The position numbers and the translations under genes are program-made. The notes beneath the pieces were generated by a model, which was not told where the DNA came from, did no database searches, and saw only the letters and a list, made by a program, of their open reading frames with translations. DNA of 64,000 nt from Phalacrocorax aristotelis (lineage: Eukaryota; Chordata; Aves; Suliformes; Phalacrocoracidae): the NCBI RefSeq assembly GCF_949628215.1, contig NC_134276.1, positions 8,893,690-8,957,689 on the forward strand, given 5' to 3'. Shown in pieces: positions 37,968-49,172 of the stretch (positions within the stretch are counted from its first letter, which is position 1; every line of letters begins with the position of its first letter).

Positions 37968-40900
37968 TCCCTGAGCTGGTTTTTACAGGAGGAAGGCAGA
38001 TCCCTCCCTGGGCCTCAGATCCTGGAAAGCAGGAATTTATAAAAGACTAGTGCACACCTGCAAGGTTCTCATATGCAGAGATGTGGCTTATCTGATGATT
38101 CTGATGGAGCAGAGGTTACTTCTCAGAGGTTAGAAATGATGAATAAACAGTAAAACAGGCTGAGGATGATCAGAGGCTTTGCAGTTTTCTCACGTTAATC
38201 TGTATGAATTCAATCACTGCAAATTTGCTTGTTCAGCTGAAGTCTCTAAAGTTGTCTTAGATCTGCCTAGTTAGGTTTCTTCCCAGCCAATTAAGTCATC
38301 TGCTAGTACTTGGCTTCTTTTATTTACTCAGGGGTTTTTTTTTGCCTAGTGCAGTATTTAGTTTATTTGATAGCTTCTTTATCCAAAACAAGATTTTTCT
38401 TACCTCTCCTGAAAACAAACTGAAGAAGATCGTATGCATATGGCTGAGTCTGAATGACTTTTTTCTTAAAAGATATAAGGAACTTAACAGATAACTATAC
38501 ATAATTAAGCTTCTGTATTTTACAAAACTTTCAGCTGTGTTTTCTTTTTTAAAAAAAGTTTCACAGTTTTTAAAAATATTGACGTTACTTCTGCATGTAC
38601 AGTGGTCATCAAAATAACCATCAAACATATCTCTGTGATGAAATCAAGATATCCTGCTGTAATTCTTTTTCATAGTAAGTGCCAGCTTAGAAGACATCCT
38701 TGACAAGCAAAGACGGAGCTACCAGCTAAGCAGCACAGCTGACCAATAGCCCAGTGCTTGAGCCTGGATCCTGGCCCTCTTTTATCTGGGAGTGTTGCTG
38801 TATCCTAACACTTTACATACTTCTAATATAACCTTGGACATATCACTGAGGAAATTGAGGTACCAAGACTCTCACATGACAGCGTTCCTTTCCTTGCAAG
38901 GGGTGTTGCAGGTTACAAATCGCACATAAAAAGTTGTGACAACTGAGATGGACTATTCAACTATTCCTATGCATAGGACTAGAAGATGGATACACTCCCA
39001 GCTTGCACATCTGAGAGCTCAGCTTATCACCACTGATTTGCATGAGTCAGACCAACTAAGGATTCATTCAAAGTACTGTATAAAATACCCTGGAAACGCA
39101 AAAATATGGTTAAAAACGAACAAGACATTTTTGCCTCCAAGATGCACTTCAGCAGATGACTATTGGACGTCAGAAACTCTGCGATTTTTTAAGATGTCAG
39201 CACACAGCCATGACACGTAAGAAACTCATTGTTTTTAGGGCTCACTGAGCAATACCTTCATCCAGAATAAACTAGGTCATTATATATATATTACATAATT
39301 CATAAATACATAAAGTTATTTCTGTGAGTCAGTGGTGTAAATAGGTGAGCAAAATGTTTGTACATTAAAAAGCTCTGATTAAGAAACTGAGCACACCAAA
39401 CCTCCATGTCTCAAGGAGGGCGGGACAGACAAGCTGGCCCTGGCTCCAGGGTCAGCACAGCCCTTGTCACTCCAATGCTGTAACTGAGCTAAGAAGCCTT
39501 GCTGCAGGCAGCTAAGAGTTTTCTATGAACAGAATAGTGCCACTGCTGCTCAGTGCTTCCCTGGGTGGTGTAGAAATACCATTGAATTAAGCTTTGCATT
39601 TCCAGCTGTACCCACATGTCTGGAAAGAGTCATCCAGTTAATATAGCAGGGTGGACTCCTGACCCCAGTGAAATCACTGAACGTGTCACTGCAGGTTTAG
39701 AAGAGTACAAGAAATCAGCGTAGTCCTCTCTGCTCATATCTACTACCTTAGAACAAACTGCAGCATCCTGAACTCTTTAACTCTTTGCCAAAAGAAGAGA
39801 ACTATGACAGAGTAGTTTATAATAAAATATGTATTGGGATTTTTTTTTAAGTAGTAAGAGCCTTTAACCTGCTGCCAAATCAGCATGTAATAACGAGGAC
39901 TCCAGTTCCCTGCGTGAGTGGGGCCTGGACCACCTCCGGGACAAATTAGTTCAAAAACAATTTATTTCAGAGTAGCAGATCGTTTCTGTGAGTAGCACTG
40001 AATGGCCATGCTTTCACAAATAGATGCTCTCAGTTTCAGCCCTCTGATTATATGGTACTTGGAGCACCTTCAGCCACAGATGAAAACTCCTGGGTGCTGG
40101 AAGGGCTCACAGTGCACCAACAACTCTTCTGTACCTTTCCCTCAGGCAGTTTAATGATCCAAGCAGCGCCCATGGCATCAAGAAAGGACGTGTGTCCCTG
40201 ACTGTCACAGGGTCCAAAGGTTTTTTCTCCAAAAGCACTTTCCAAAGCCTTTTACATATCAGCTGGTTTCTTCCTTCCAAAAGCACAATGCTCTGAGCAG
40301 CCCATTGATATAAAAAACACAAAGTACTTACAATAGGCAGCAGAGGGAATGATGAAGGGCTAAACCGATCTCCTCTTATACTGGATTTATTAGGTGAGTT
40401 GCACTGAGCTGTTATCATGTTCAGTGGACTTATGATAGGTTATAATATATCTTGACAGGCTGATAACTGCATATAACAAACTACTTACAGCTGTACTTTT
40501 CTTACAACCTCTGTTCACGGCACATTTGTCTCTTCCAACTTCTCGGCAGAGGAATGTTAATTTAGACTATAATCAACCAAGAAAATAAGTCCACAAGCAT
40601 ACACAAGGTTGGATTGTTACTGTAAAGCATGAGAGATCTCCACGGCAATGTGTTTCATGGGAATTTCTTTATCCTTTTTGCTGGTTTTTTTTCTGCTCTG
40701 TTTCTGCTATATTCTTGTATGTCACTGATGGTGGTCTTGTTCTCATTTCTCATGATATAACCCCAGCTATCTCATTCAGTAGCAATATTTCCGATGCTCA
40801 GCCATGACTCAACAGGTAGCAGAAGGAACAAAGTGGGTCGTTCTTTTTCCTTTTAGTTCTCTTCTTTCCATCAGCATTAACCCTTTTGGTAGGTTACTGA

Positions 40901-41630
40901 ACATTTCTTGTAAGAGATGTATTGTATATAATTTTATGTTCTTTTCCAGCTCAAATGGTAGCTGTAATGTCCTGCACTAAGAGTCCATAATTCACTGTGC
41001 TAGGGAGAAGTTTTACTTTCAGGCCACCGAAATCATAGCCCTGGAAATAAGTATATGGCTCTTACCTTTCTATATGCTTCCTAAATCAGAAGTAAATATG
41101 TCTCCAATCCCCACAGCTATATTTCACAACAATCATGCTATTTTTTCCTGCCTTTTTCAGGCAATATAGATAAGGAACATAAAGACATTTCAGCTGTGCT
41201 TTTCTCATCAAAGGTCACATAACATACCCTGTTTCCATAGGTGAATAAACTTAAAGTAAAATGAGAGAGATATCTAACTCTAAACTAGACAGAAGCCTGT
41301 TTGGAAGATCTTAACAGTTTGAGGTATGTGCTTGCAGTTGTGGGGCATCAGAAGGATAATCGTTCTGTGGAGATCCATGACATTGCTCCCCTACCCTCAC
41401 AGCAGAACATACAGGGTTGGGGGAGAAATGCATTGTTATGGCAATGCTCCCATCTTTCGCAAATGGCTTATAGGGATAGAAGATGAGAATGGAGAAGTTC
41501 ATGCTGAACCTGTTGGCACCAACTTACCTGTATTTTCTTGCCCTACTTAGAATTTCCTTCTCCGTTTACAAAGGTTCAAACAGTGACAACAGAAGACAGA
41601 GAAGGAATGCCCAGGACATCCCTGGCTGCT
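37968..41630. other. unassigned sequence
   Basis: Mostly AT-rich with no recognised gene. Around 38830-38875 there is a weak resemblance to a MIR core (AACCTTGGACATATCACTGA, then GGAAATTGAGG), too short to assert. On the minus strand 40135-40292 lies between an acceptor-like and a donor-like sequence and is open in one frame, but the encoded segment is unrecognised and I do not call it. Confidence 0.35.
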
Positions 41631-41635
41631 GGCTT

Positions 41636-41708
41636 GGGTGTCAGGGCACGTTTGGGGGGTCAGGGCAGGTTCGGGGGGTAGGGGCAGGTTTGGGGGTGAG
41701 GGCAGGTT
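41636..41708 (+). repeat. G-rich minisatellite, about 20-bp unit
   Basis: Three to four imperfect copies of a unit like TCAGGGCAGGTTCGGGGGG in tandem. Each copy has a GGG or GGGG block and a GGGGG block, so the plus strand could form G-quadruplexes. It is isolated, with no similar sequence elsewhere in the window. Confidence 0.85.
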
Positions 41709-42168
41709 CACCTCATTTCCCCATCAGCTTTTCCCCAGCAGTTGCCCATGCTTACTGTGGGGACTTAACGAGCAGCAAAGGCAGCAGGGGCCACCTGAGA
41801 GCACCTGCTCTTACACTCCTGCATTAATGTGGCATTTAAGTGCCTAGTTTCAATATGTCAATGCCAACAAGTAAAAGGGGAAAAACGATGCGAAGCACCT
41901 AGCCCTTGCCAACGACACATGAACATTTGCAAATAAAAGAGTCAAGTCACAACTGATTCGCTCCCATCCAAGTTTCTCCTTCAGGCTACGCCAGCAGAAA
42001 AGGCTTCGATCTTTACAAGACAGAAAAGAAAGAAAAAAAACGAACCCAACACCCTGTATTCATTATTCATAGATTCACAGAATCATAGAATCATAGAATT
42101 GTTAAGGCTGGAAGAGACCCTTAAGATCATCCAATCCAACCGCTAACCTATCACTGCCAAGTCCACCA

Positions 42169-43436
42169 CTAAACCATATCCTCAAGCACCACGTCTACCC
42201 TTCTTTTAAATACCTCCAGGGATGGAGACTCAAACACCTCCCTGGGCAGCCTTTTCCAATGTTTGACAACCCTTTTGGTGAAAAAGTTTTTCCTAATATC
42301 CAACCTAAACTTCCCCTCATGCAGCTTGAGGTCATTTCCTCTCGTCCTATCGCTTGTTACTAGGGAGAAGAGACGAACACCCACCTTGCTACAACCTCCT
42401 TTCAGGTAGTTGCAGAGAGCGATATGGTCTCCTCTCAGCCTCCTCTTCTCCAGGCTAAACAACCCCAGTTCCCTCAACAGACCTGCTCTCCAGACCCTTC
42501 ACCAACTTCACTGCCCTTCTCTGGACACGCTCTAGCAACTCAATGTCCTTCCTGTCCTGAGGGGCCCAAAACTGAACACAGTACTCGAGGTGCAGCCTCA
42601 CCAGTGCCAAGCACAGGGGCACGATCCCTGCCCGGCTCCTGCTGGCCACACTATTGCTGACACAAGCCAGGATGCTCTTGGCCTTCTTGCCCACCTGAGC
42701 ACACTCCTGGCTCATGTTCAGCTGGCTGTCAACCAACACCCCCAGGTCCTTCTCCTCCAGGCAGCTTTCCAGCCACTCCTCCCCAAGCCTGTAGTGTTGC
42801 ATGGGGTTGTTGTGACCCAGGTGCAGGACCCGACACTTGGCCTTGTGGAATCTCATACCGTTGGCTCCGGCCCAACGATCCAGCCTGTCCAGGTCCCTCT
42901 GTAGGGCCTTCCTGCCCTCCAGCAGATCGACACTTCCACCCAGCTTGGTGTCATCTGCAAACTTACTGAGGGTGCACTCGATCCCCTCATCCAGATCATC
43001 AATGAAGATGTTGAACAGGACTGACCCCAACACTGAGCCCCAGGGAACACCACTCATGGCTGGCCGCCAACTGGATTTGACTCCATTCACCACCACTCTC
43101 TGGGCTCGGCCGTCCAGACAGTTTTTCACCCAGCACAGAGTGCACTTGTCCAAGCTGTGAGCAGCCAGCTTCTCCAGGAGAATGCTGTGGGAGACAGTGT
43201 CAAAGGCCTTACTAAAGTCCAAGGAGACAACATCCACAGCCTTCCCTTCATCCACTAAGCGGGTCACCTTATCACAGAAGGAGCAGGACCTCCCTATCAT
43301 AAACCCCTGCTGTCTGGGCCCGATCCCCTGGGTGTCCCACACATGCCATGTAATGGCATTCAAGATGATCTGCTCCATGACCTTTCCTGGCACCGAGGTC
43401 AGGCTGACAGGCCTGTAGTTACCCAGATCCTTCTCC
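42169..43436 (-). pseudogene. CR1 ORF2 reverse transcriptase and C-terminal region
   Basis: Minus-strand translation gives [14 protein letters not shown], then [20 protein letters not shown], then the palm block [15 protein letters not shown] with an intact catalytic [10 protein letters not shown]. The C-terminal domain follows (DKKAKS-type thumb, [15 protein letters not shown]) down to a stop near 42169. Damage seen against the 53.4 kb copy: five codons (LSNLV) missing in the fingers near 43270, and about 14 bases missing near 42482, which shifts the frame (SVEGTGVV stop) so that the last part continues in another frame from 42477. In a live element this domain makes CR1 cDNA at the nicked target. 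Confidence 0.9.
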
Positions 43437-44960
43437 GACCCTTCTTGTAGAGGAACGTCACTTTTGCTAGTTTCCAGTCATCTGAGACCTCCCCAGTTGA
43501 CCAGGACTGCTGATAAATGATGAAGAGTGGCTTGGAGAGCTCCTCTGCCAGCTCCCTCAGTATCCTTGGGTGGATCCCATCCAGCCCCATGGACTTGTGA
43601 ACATCCTCGTGGAGGAACAGGTCGGTGACTGCCGCCTCGTCAACAACCGGGACTTCATTCTGCATACTATCTCCATCTCCCAGCACAGGGGCCTGACAAC
43701 CTTGAGGATGACCAGTCTGACTATTAAAGACTGAGGCAAAGAAAGCATTAAGTACCTCAGCCTTCTCCTCATCTTTTGTGGCAAGGTTACCTTCCGCATC
43801 CAACAAAGGAGGGAGATTCTCCCTGGTCCTCCTTTTGTCACTGATGTATTTGTAAAAACATTTTTTGTTATCTTTAATGGCTGTGGACAGTTTAAGTCCC
43901 AGCTGGGCCTTCGCCTTCCTAATCTTTTCCCTGCATAACCTCACAACATCCTTGTGGTCCTCCTGAGTCACCTGCCTCTTCTTCCGAAGGCGGTAAGCTC
44001 TCCTTTTTTTCTTGAGTTCCAGCCAAAGCTCCCTATTCAGCCAAGCCAGTCTTCTCCCCCGCCTGCTCGACTTACGGCACATGGGGACAGCCTGCTCCTG
44101 TGCCTTTGAGACTTCCTTCTTTAATAACACCCAGCCTTCCTGGACTCCTTTGCCCTTCAGGACTGCCTCCCAAGGGACTCTGCTAACCAGACGCCTTAAC
44201 AATCCAAAGTCTGCCCTTCTGAAGTTCAGGGTAGCGGTTTTGCTGACCCCCTTCCTTACTTCTCCAAGAATCGAGAACTCTGTCATGTCATGGTCACTGA
44301 GCCCACAACAGCCTCCGACCACCACATCACCCACCAGGCCTTCTCTGTTCGTAAACAGCAGGTCCAGCGGGGCACCTCCCCTGGTCGGCTCGCTCACCAG
44401 CTGCGTCAGGAAGTTATCTCCCACACACTCCAGGAACCTCCGAGACTGCTTTCTCTCTGCTGTGTTGTATTTCCAGCAGATATCTGGTAAGTTGAATTCT
44501 CCCACGAGAACAAGGGTTAGAGATTGTGAGACTTCAGTCAGCTGCCTGTAGAGTACTTCATCTGTCTCCTCATCCTGGTTGGGTGGTCTATAACAGACTC
44601 CCACCAGGATGTCTCCCTTATTGGCCTTCCCCCTGACCCTTACCCATAAGCACTCAACCTTATCATTACCGTCGTTGAGTTCTAGACAGTCAAAACCCTC
44701 TCTAACATACAAGGCTACCCCTCCACCTCTCCTTCCTTGCCTGTCCCTTCTAAAGAGCTTGTAGCCACCCATTGCAGTGCTCCAGTTGCGTGAGTCATCC
44801 CACCATGTTTCCGTGATGGCAACTACATCATAGTTTCCCTGGTGCGCAATGGCTTCCAGCTCCTCCTGTTAATTGCCCATGCTGTGTGCATTGGTATAAA
44901 TGCACTTCAGTTGAGCTATTGATCTCTCCTCCAACACAGGTATGCCACTCCTTGGCTCAT
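43399..44960 (-). pseudogene. CR1 ORF2 endonuclease and linker
   Basis: This is the APE-type endonuclease that nicks target DNA. Visible motifs in order: QLKCIYTNAHSMGN near 44.9 kb, VAITETWWDDSRNWS, LFRRDRQGRRGGGVALYV, GVCYRPPNQ, VGEFNLPDICW, GLSDHDM, then a basic linker (LKKKRRAYRLRKKRQ) and HKSMGLDGIHPRILRELAEE. Lesions: a TAA stop at 44869-44871 in place of a lysine codon after SMGN, and a catalytic GDFN box changed to GEFN (codon at 44497-44499). A one-base deletion near 43434 in the GRR-R stretch throws the frame off just before the reverse transcriptase. The longest open piece is 457 codons (43399-44772). Confidence 0.9.
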
Positions 44961-45004
44961 CCTTAGCAAGCCTGGTTCTATCCCCTTCCCCCTTTGCATC
45001 TAGT

Positions 45005-45220
45005 TTAGAGCTCTCTCTGTTGATTATTGGGTTTTAGCCCCTTCTCATTGCCCAGCTGAAGCCCCCCACCCTGCCTGCTCCTCCCCTCTAGCAGCTGCAG
45101 CTCCTTTGCCCTCCTGGCTCGGACCAGGGTTGGGGCTGGAGGCCCCCAGCCCGGGGGTGCCCCTCTCCTCCTGCCCTGCCTCCCTGCCAGCTGGGACTCC
45201 ACGTCCCAGTTTGTTCCCAT
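45005..45220 (-). pseudogene. CR1 ORF2 N-terminal segment
   Basis: A 71-codon frame (MGTNWDVESQLAGRQGRRRG, later RRAKELQLLEGRSRQGGG) directly upstream of the endonuclease on the same strand. It ends QQREL-stop, while the adjoining sequence continues in another frame as SKLDAKGEGDRTRL, so a frameshift lies near 45000. I infer that it is the ORF2 start region of the same CR1. Sequence beyond 45220 (to about 45300) may still be CR1 but is not recognisable. Confidence 0.6.
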
Positions 45221-45434
45221 GTCCTCACAGACCCCCCACGGGCACTGGCTTTAGGGCTGTTACCCACTATGCCCCACAGGTGCTCCCCACTGCTGTGGGG
45301 TCTCTTAGAGCTCTAGAACTGGAGAGCAGCTGCACTGGTGGAGGAAGGGGGTGGACCGTTTGCAAAGACAAGGTGTCCAGGAAAAGTGAGATAGGCTGTA
45401 ATAACACAGGAGGGACAAGAATGCATTGTGTTCT

Positions 45435-45897
45435 TAGAATCATAGAATCATTAAGGTTGGAAAAGAACTCCAGGATCATCAAGGCCAACCGTCAACCCAA
45501 CACCACCGTGTCTCCTAAACCATGTCCCAAAGTACCATGTCTACACATCCTTTAAATACCTCCAGGGATGGTGACCCCACCACCTCTCTGGGCAGCCTCT
45601 TCCAATGCCTGACCACTCTTTCAGCAAAGACATTTTTCCTAATACCCAACCTAAACCTCCTCTGATGCAGCTTGAGGGCGTTTCCTCTCATCCTATCACT
45701 AGTGACTTGGGAGAAGGGACTGACCCCCACCTCGCTACAACCTCATTTCAGGTAGTTGTAGAGAGCAATAAAGTCTCCCCTCAGCCTGCTCCAGACTAAA
45801 CACTCCCAGGTCCCTCATCTGCCCCTCATAAGACTTGTTCTCCAAACCCTTCACCAGCTTCGTTGTCCTTCTATGGAGGGGGGACCCCAAAAGCTGA
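45435..45897 (-). mobile_element. CR1 3' end, 5'-truncated
   Basis: It starts with the reverse-complement tail (AGAATCATAGAATCATTAAGG) and a 3' UTR of the GAACTCCAGGATCATCAAGG type. The minus strand encodes the ORF2 C-terminus in two frames (LVKGLENKSYEGQMRDLG, then [20 protein letters not shown] and [20 protein letters not shown]). About 40 bases of the upstream ORF2 appear deleted near 45877. It sits about 130 bases from the long CR1 in the same orientation. Its 3' UTR differs, so it is an independent insertion of another subfamily, the same one as the copy at 49.5 kb. Confidence 0.92.
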
Positions 45898-45899
45898 TG

Positions 45900-46700
45900 G
45901 ATAGGTAAGTCTTTGTAAGCAAGAGGCATGCCTCCACAAGGAGGTCTGTGAAGGGGATGGGGAATGAAGATCCTGTGTCAGCCCATGGGACCAGTGCTGC
46001 TGGTTTTCAGAGTATCAGGAAGAAGCAGGACACCAAACCTCTGGGTGCAAGTAGCAGGGGCAGCATTTATGGGCTTTCAGAGTAGTGGTCATGTAAAGAC
46101 AAGGAGCTTAACTCCTTGGGAAATTAAATAAAAGAAAACGTCTCTTGTAGGGATGGAAGAAGCCACAGGGAAACTGGATTGGAGACCTGATGGCCACCAC
46201 TAGGTGGAAAACAAGCAGAGAGGACTGTATGCATGTGATTTTAACAAAGTAAAGCTTCAGGGCTCTTAACACCTCCCACATTGCAGACCTTTCTTTTCCC
46301 CTTTCATCCTCTCCCATTTAATAGTGTGTAATTCACACGTGTAATTAATACCGTGCAATGCACTGGGATGTCATGAATTCCTAACACCTAGTTATAATCA
46401 CATCCTAAAAAGATCACCACTGTTTTGCTCATGGACATGTTTTGATTTTGCAAGCAGTAATAAGCCACTGTCAGCTGAAGTGAAGACAAAAAAAAGTCCA
46501 AAATGTCATAGCAAAGTAACCTGACGTTTTCTAAGAGTTTTGCAGGCACTTTCAATACAATCCTCAACAAACAGCTCTCTTTGCAGCTGGTTCAAGCATT
46601 AATGCTCAAAAGCTGACTTGCACTTCCACCCCAGCTCAGGGCCACAAACAGACACCTCTAAACCCCTTCCCCGCTTTGCTTAAAGCCCAAGGCTTTGTGG
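45900..46700. other. unassigned sequence
   Basis: No gene or repeat recognised between the CR1 3' end and the CpG-rich block. Confidence 0.4.
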
Positions 46701-46702
46701 AT

Positions 46703-46962
46703 TCGGCGGCGGAGACTGAAGAAGTGCTTGCCTCGCCTGGAGCGGGGTGGGCTCCTGCTCCCCTCCGCGCTCCCCGCAGCGCGGCCGTGCGCCCGGCCCC
46801 TGGCGGGACCCTGCCCGGCAGCAGCCCCGCGGCGGCGCGCGGCCCGGCGCGCGCCCACGCGGGGCGCCGCGGGCGCTGGCCAGGGTGCTGAACCGCCGCT
46901 CCGCTGGGCCGGGCCGGGCCGGGCTGGGCCGGGCTGGGGTGAGCCGGGCTGGGCCGGCATTT
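46703..46962. promoter_or_regulatory. small CpG-rich island
   Basis: About 260 bases extremely rich in G, C and CpG (GCGCGGCC, CGGCGGCGCGCG, GGGGCGCCGCGGGCGC), set abruptly in AT-rich DNA on the left and against a CR1 fragment on the right. It looks like an unmethylated promoter-type island. Several frames are open on both strands, as expected of such composition, and none gives a recognised protein. A strong donor-like sequence, GTGAGC, starts at 46939 on the plus strand, so the island could contain a first exon. Promoter, enhancer and chance low-complexity expansion cannot be told apart from sequence. Confidence 0.45.
46904..46957 (+). repeat. GGGCC/GGGCT pentamer repeat
   Basis: About ten imperfect copies of a five-base unit (GGGCC, GGGCT) at the right edge of the CpG-rich block, including three consecutive GGGCC units. 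The repeated GGG runs could form a G-quadruplex. Confidence 0.85.
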
Positions 46963-47290
46963 GATAGACCACACATGGAATATTGTGATGTGACCAGTTT
47001 TTGGGTGTCCAGTGAAAGAAAATTATTGGTAAACTTGAGCAAGTCTATTGGAGAGGCACCAAAATTGTCAGGGGCATGGAGCACATGCCCTTTGAGGGGA
47101 GGCAGAGGGAAACAGGGTTGATCAGCCTAGAGGAGAGAAGGTTTGGATGATAGCTAATAGCAGCCTTCCCGTATCTATGAGGAAGTCATCAGGAAGACAG
47201 AGCCAGGGTCTTCACAATGATTCATGGTGGGAGGTCAAGAGATGGTGGACATCAGCTGAAACAAGGGAGGAATGATCTTTAAAGAGTGAT
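46963..47290 (+). mobile_element. CR1 internal fragment lacking its 3' end
   Basis: Plus-strand sequence matches a CR1 ORF2 C-terminal region of a diverged subfamily: RPHMEYCDVTSFWV, then remnants of [22 protein letters not shown] sequence near 47080-47140 (GAGCACATGCCCTTTGAGG), then SQ*FMVGGQEM-type sequence. It stops without the normal 3' UTR or ATTCTATG tail and begins exactly at the CpG-rich block. CR1 copies normally keep the 3' end and lose the 5' end, so the missing 3' end implies a later deletion or rearrangement. Confidence 0.75.
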
Positions 47291-47299
47291 CTGCTAGAA

Positions 47300-48790
47300 C
47301 ATTATTCCATAACACAAATTTTCAGGTTAGGGTATCCTGATATTTGGCACTTCCTTTTATCATGATATGAAATTCTTAGTATTGTAAGTCAATATTTCAG
47401 CCCAATAAAAGTGATGTTTATAATATTCAAGAGGTAGCACTGGAAAAAGCAACTTGGATTGGATGCTTTTTCTTTCTTTTTTCAAAAGTAACAAACAAAA
47501 GAAAAATCAATGGCTCCAAGAAAAAAGTTTTTATATGAGTTTTGAAAATTTGGACAATCACCTAAGTGTCAAATTGCCTTTGTCATCTGGAGCAAGATAA
47601 TTTAAAAAGTTCTAGTTTACCAGGTTGGATATTCTGTGCAAAACTGCAGAAACACTCACAGTCTTAACTTCACCAAACAGTCTGCCACATGCATTGGATT
47701 TCAACCGATTGATTGGTTTCTGCTCAGCAGTCAGGTTAGTTTTCCAGGAGTATAGAACTAAATTCTCAGAACACAGATGGAACTGCTGGTGACATTCTGG
47801 TGTTAAATTTGTAAAATAATGCAAATGCACCGGAGATTTGACTGTGCAAAGCACTCAACATTCTGGCCTTAGTTCAGCAAAGTGAGTAAGTTTCTGTTTA
47901 ACTTCAACCTTTGACTTCAGTGCTTTACTGGATCAGGGCCAGAGAGGGTACTGTGCTGAACATCCATCTGAAAAGTATGCTTGCCACATAGCTAAATAAA
48001 AAAGACAGCCTTCTCAGTGGTTATCCTTACCTCCCTTTTCAACTGCATTTTTTAATGTATAAGTAAATAAATAAAACCAGCTACCCTTCTCCTGCTATAT
48101 GGCAAAGGCATTATGGGAAGCTTTCTGTGTGGACTTAGAGTAAGTAAGCAATATCACACAACAGGGGTAATAAAGGGGTACACAGGCGTGTGATAGTGAT
48201 GTTGCTGGGAACGTGATTATTCATTGAGTTTTTGCAGCAGTGCCTCATCCCAAGGGGTAACATAATTTTATGTGATGCTAACAGGTATTCAGTTTTTGTT
48301 CAGGTTTTTCTGGTACACCCCAACATTATATTTTTGCAAGTAAAATCTGTAAGTGATCTATTTATACACCTGAATAACCTTAGTTCATAGCTTCATTAAA
48401 AGACAAGCTTGTAGCAGATTTCCTTCTCTCTCTATATATATAAGTATATAAGTTATAATTGTGCTTCTACCCGGTGTACATAAATACCTCATTTTTGTGC
48501 AGTGCAGATATATATTGCAGCGTTACAAAAAGGAAGACACAAATCCTTCTTGAAGGCACACAGCTGCTCCTGCAGCACTTGAACACAGCAACCTTATCCC
48601 AGGAGCCAGTACTGCCAGCGAAATAATGCACAGACTCTTGTTTATTCTTACAACTTCCAGCTGAACACCACTAGATGTCCTCTGCTGCCAACGCTGCTCT
48701 TATGTATACAGCTAAAGTGCTGTCACCATAACCTCACTTTGCAGTTATAACCTTGCATTCAAAAGCACATTGCTACTGCCAGATTATTAC
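47300..48790. other. unassigned sequence
   Basis: AT-rich with a short TA repeat at about 48430-48455. No gene or recognised repeat. Confidence 0.4.
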
Positions 48791-48792
48791 TG

Positions 48793-49172
48793 CCTGGAGA
48801 AGAGAAGGCTCCAGGAACGCCCTTTGCAGCCTTTCAGTACTTAAAGGGGGCTTATAAGAAGGATGGGGACAGACATTTTAGCAGGGCCTGTAGTGACAGG
48901 ACAAGAGGTGATGGTTTTAAACTAAAAGAGGGTACATTCAGACTAGATATAAGGAAGACATTTATTATGATGAGGGTGGTGAAGTGCTGGCCCAGGTTGC
49001 CCAGAGAGGTGGCAGATACCCCATCCCTGGAAACATTTCAGGTCAGGCTGGCTGGGGCTCTGAGCAACCTGATCTAGCTGAGGGTGTTCCTGCTCACTGC
49101 AGGGGGGGTTGGGTAGGTGGCCTCTAAAGGTCCCTTCCAACCCAAACCATTCCATGATTCTATGATTATTTT
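48793..49172 (+). mobile_element. CR1 3' end, 5'-truncated
   Basis: It starts at CTGGAGAAGAGAAGGCTCC (ORF2 LEKRRL) and runs through degraded C-terminal coding sequence (YKKDGDRHF, then GGTGAAGTGCTGGCCCAGG) to the 3' UTR (GGTGGCCTCTAAAGG, TCCCTTCCAACCCAAACC) and tail CATGATTCTATGATT. It shares unusual wording (ACATTTATTATGATGAGGG) with the inverted copy at 51853-52135; I count about eight differences over roughly 270 bases. Confidence 0.93.

Larger units (their letters stand above)
42069..45300 (-). mobile_element. near full-length CR1 (young subfamily)
   Basis: The minus strand reads from 5'-terminal ORF2 sequence near 45.22 kb (possibly a little ORF1 or leader beyond it, to about 45.3 kb), through endonuclease, linker, reverse transcriptase and C-terminal domain. 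The 3' UTR ends in TTCTATGATTCTATGATTCT-type repeats at 42069. It is the longest CR1 in the window and keeps most of ORF2. The 5' boundary is unclear because the leader is not recognisable. Its 3' UTR and coding sequence closely match the copies at 53.4-54.8 kb and 57.99-58.33 kb, so all three belong to one relatively recent subfamily. Confidence 0.93.

Noticed and set aside
38830..38875. Possible MIR core (AACCTTGGACATATCACTGA)
   Set aside because: Fewer than 20 bases fit and the next part does not follow the MIR order.
40135..40292. Minus-strand stretch between acceptor-like and donor-like sites
   Set aside because: The donor is weak, the encoded segment is unrecognised and another frame is nearly as open.
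42590..43160. Plus-strand frames of about 105 codons, mirrored near 53709-54279 on the minus strand
   Set aside because: They are antisense shadows of the CR1 reverse transcriptase and appear in both copies for that reason.
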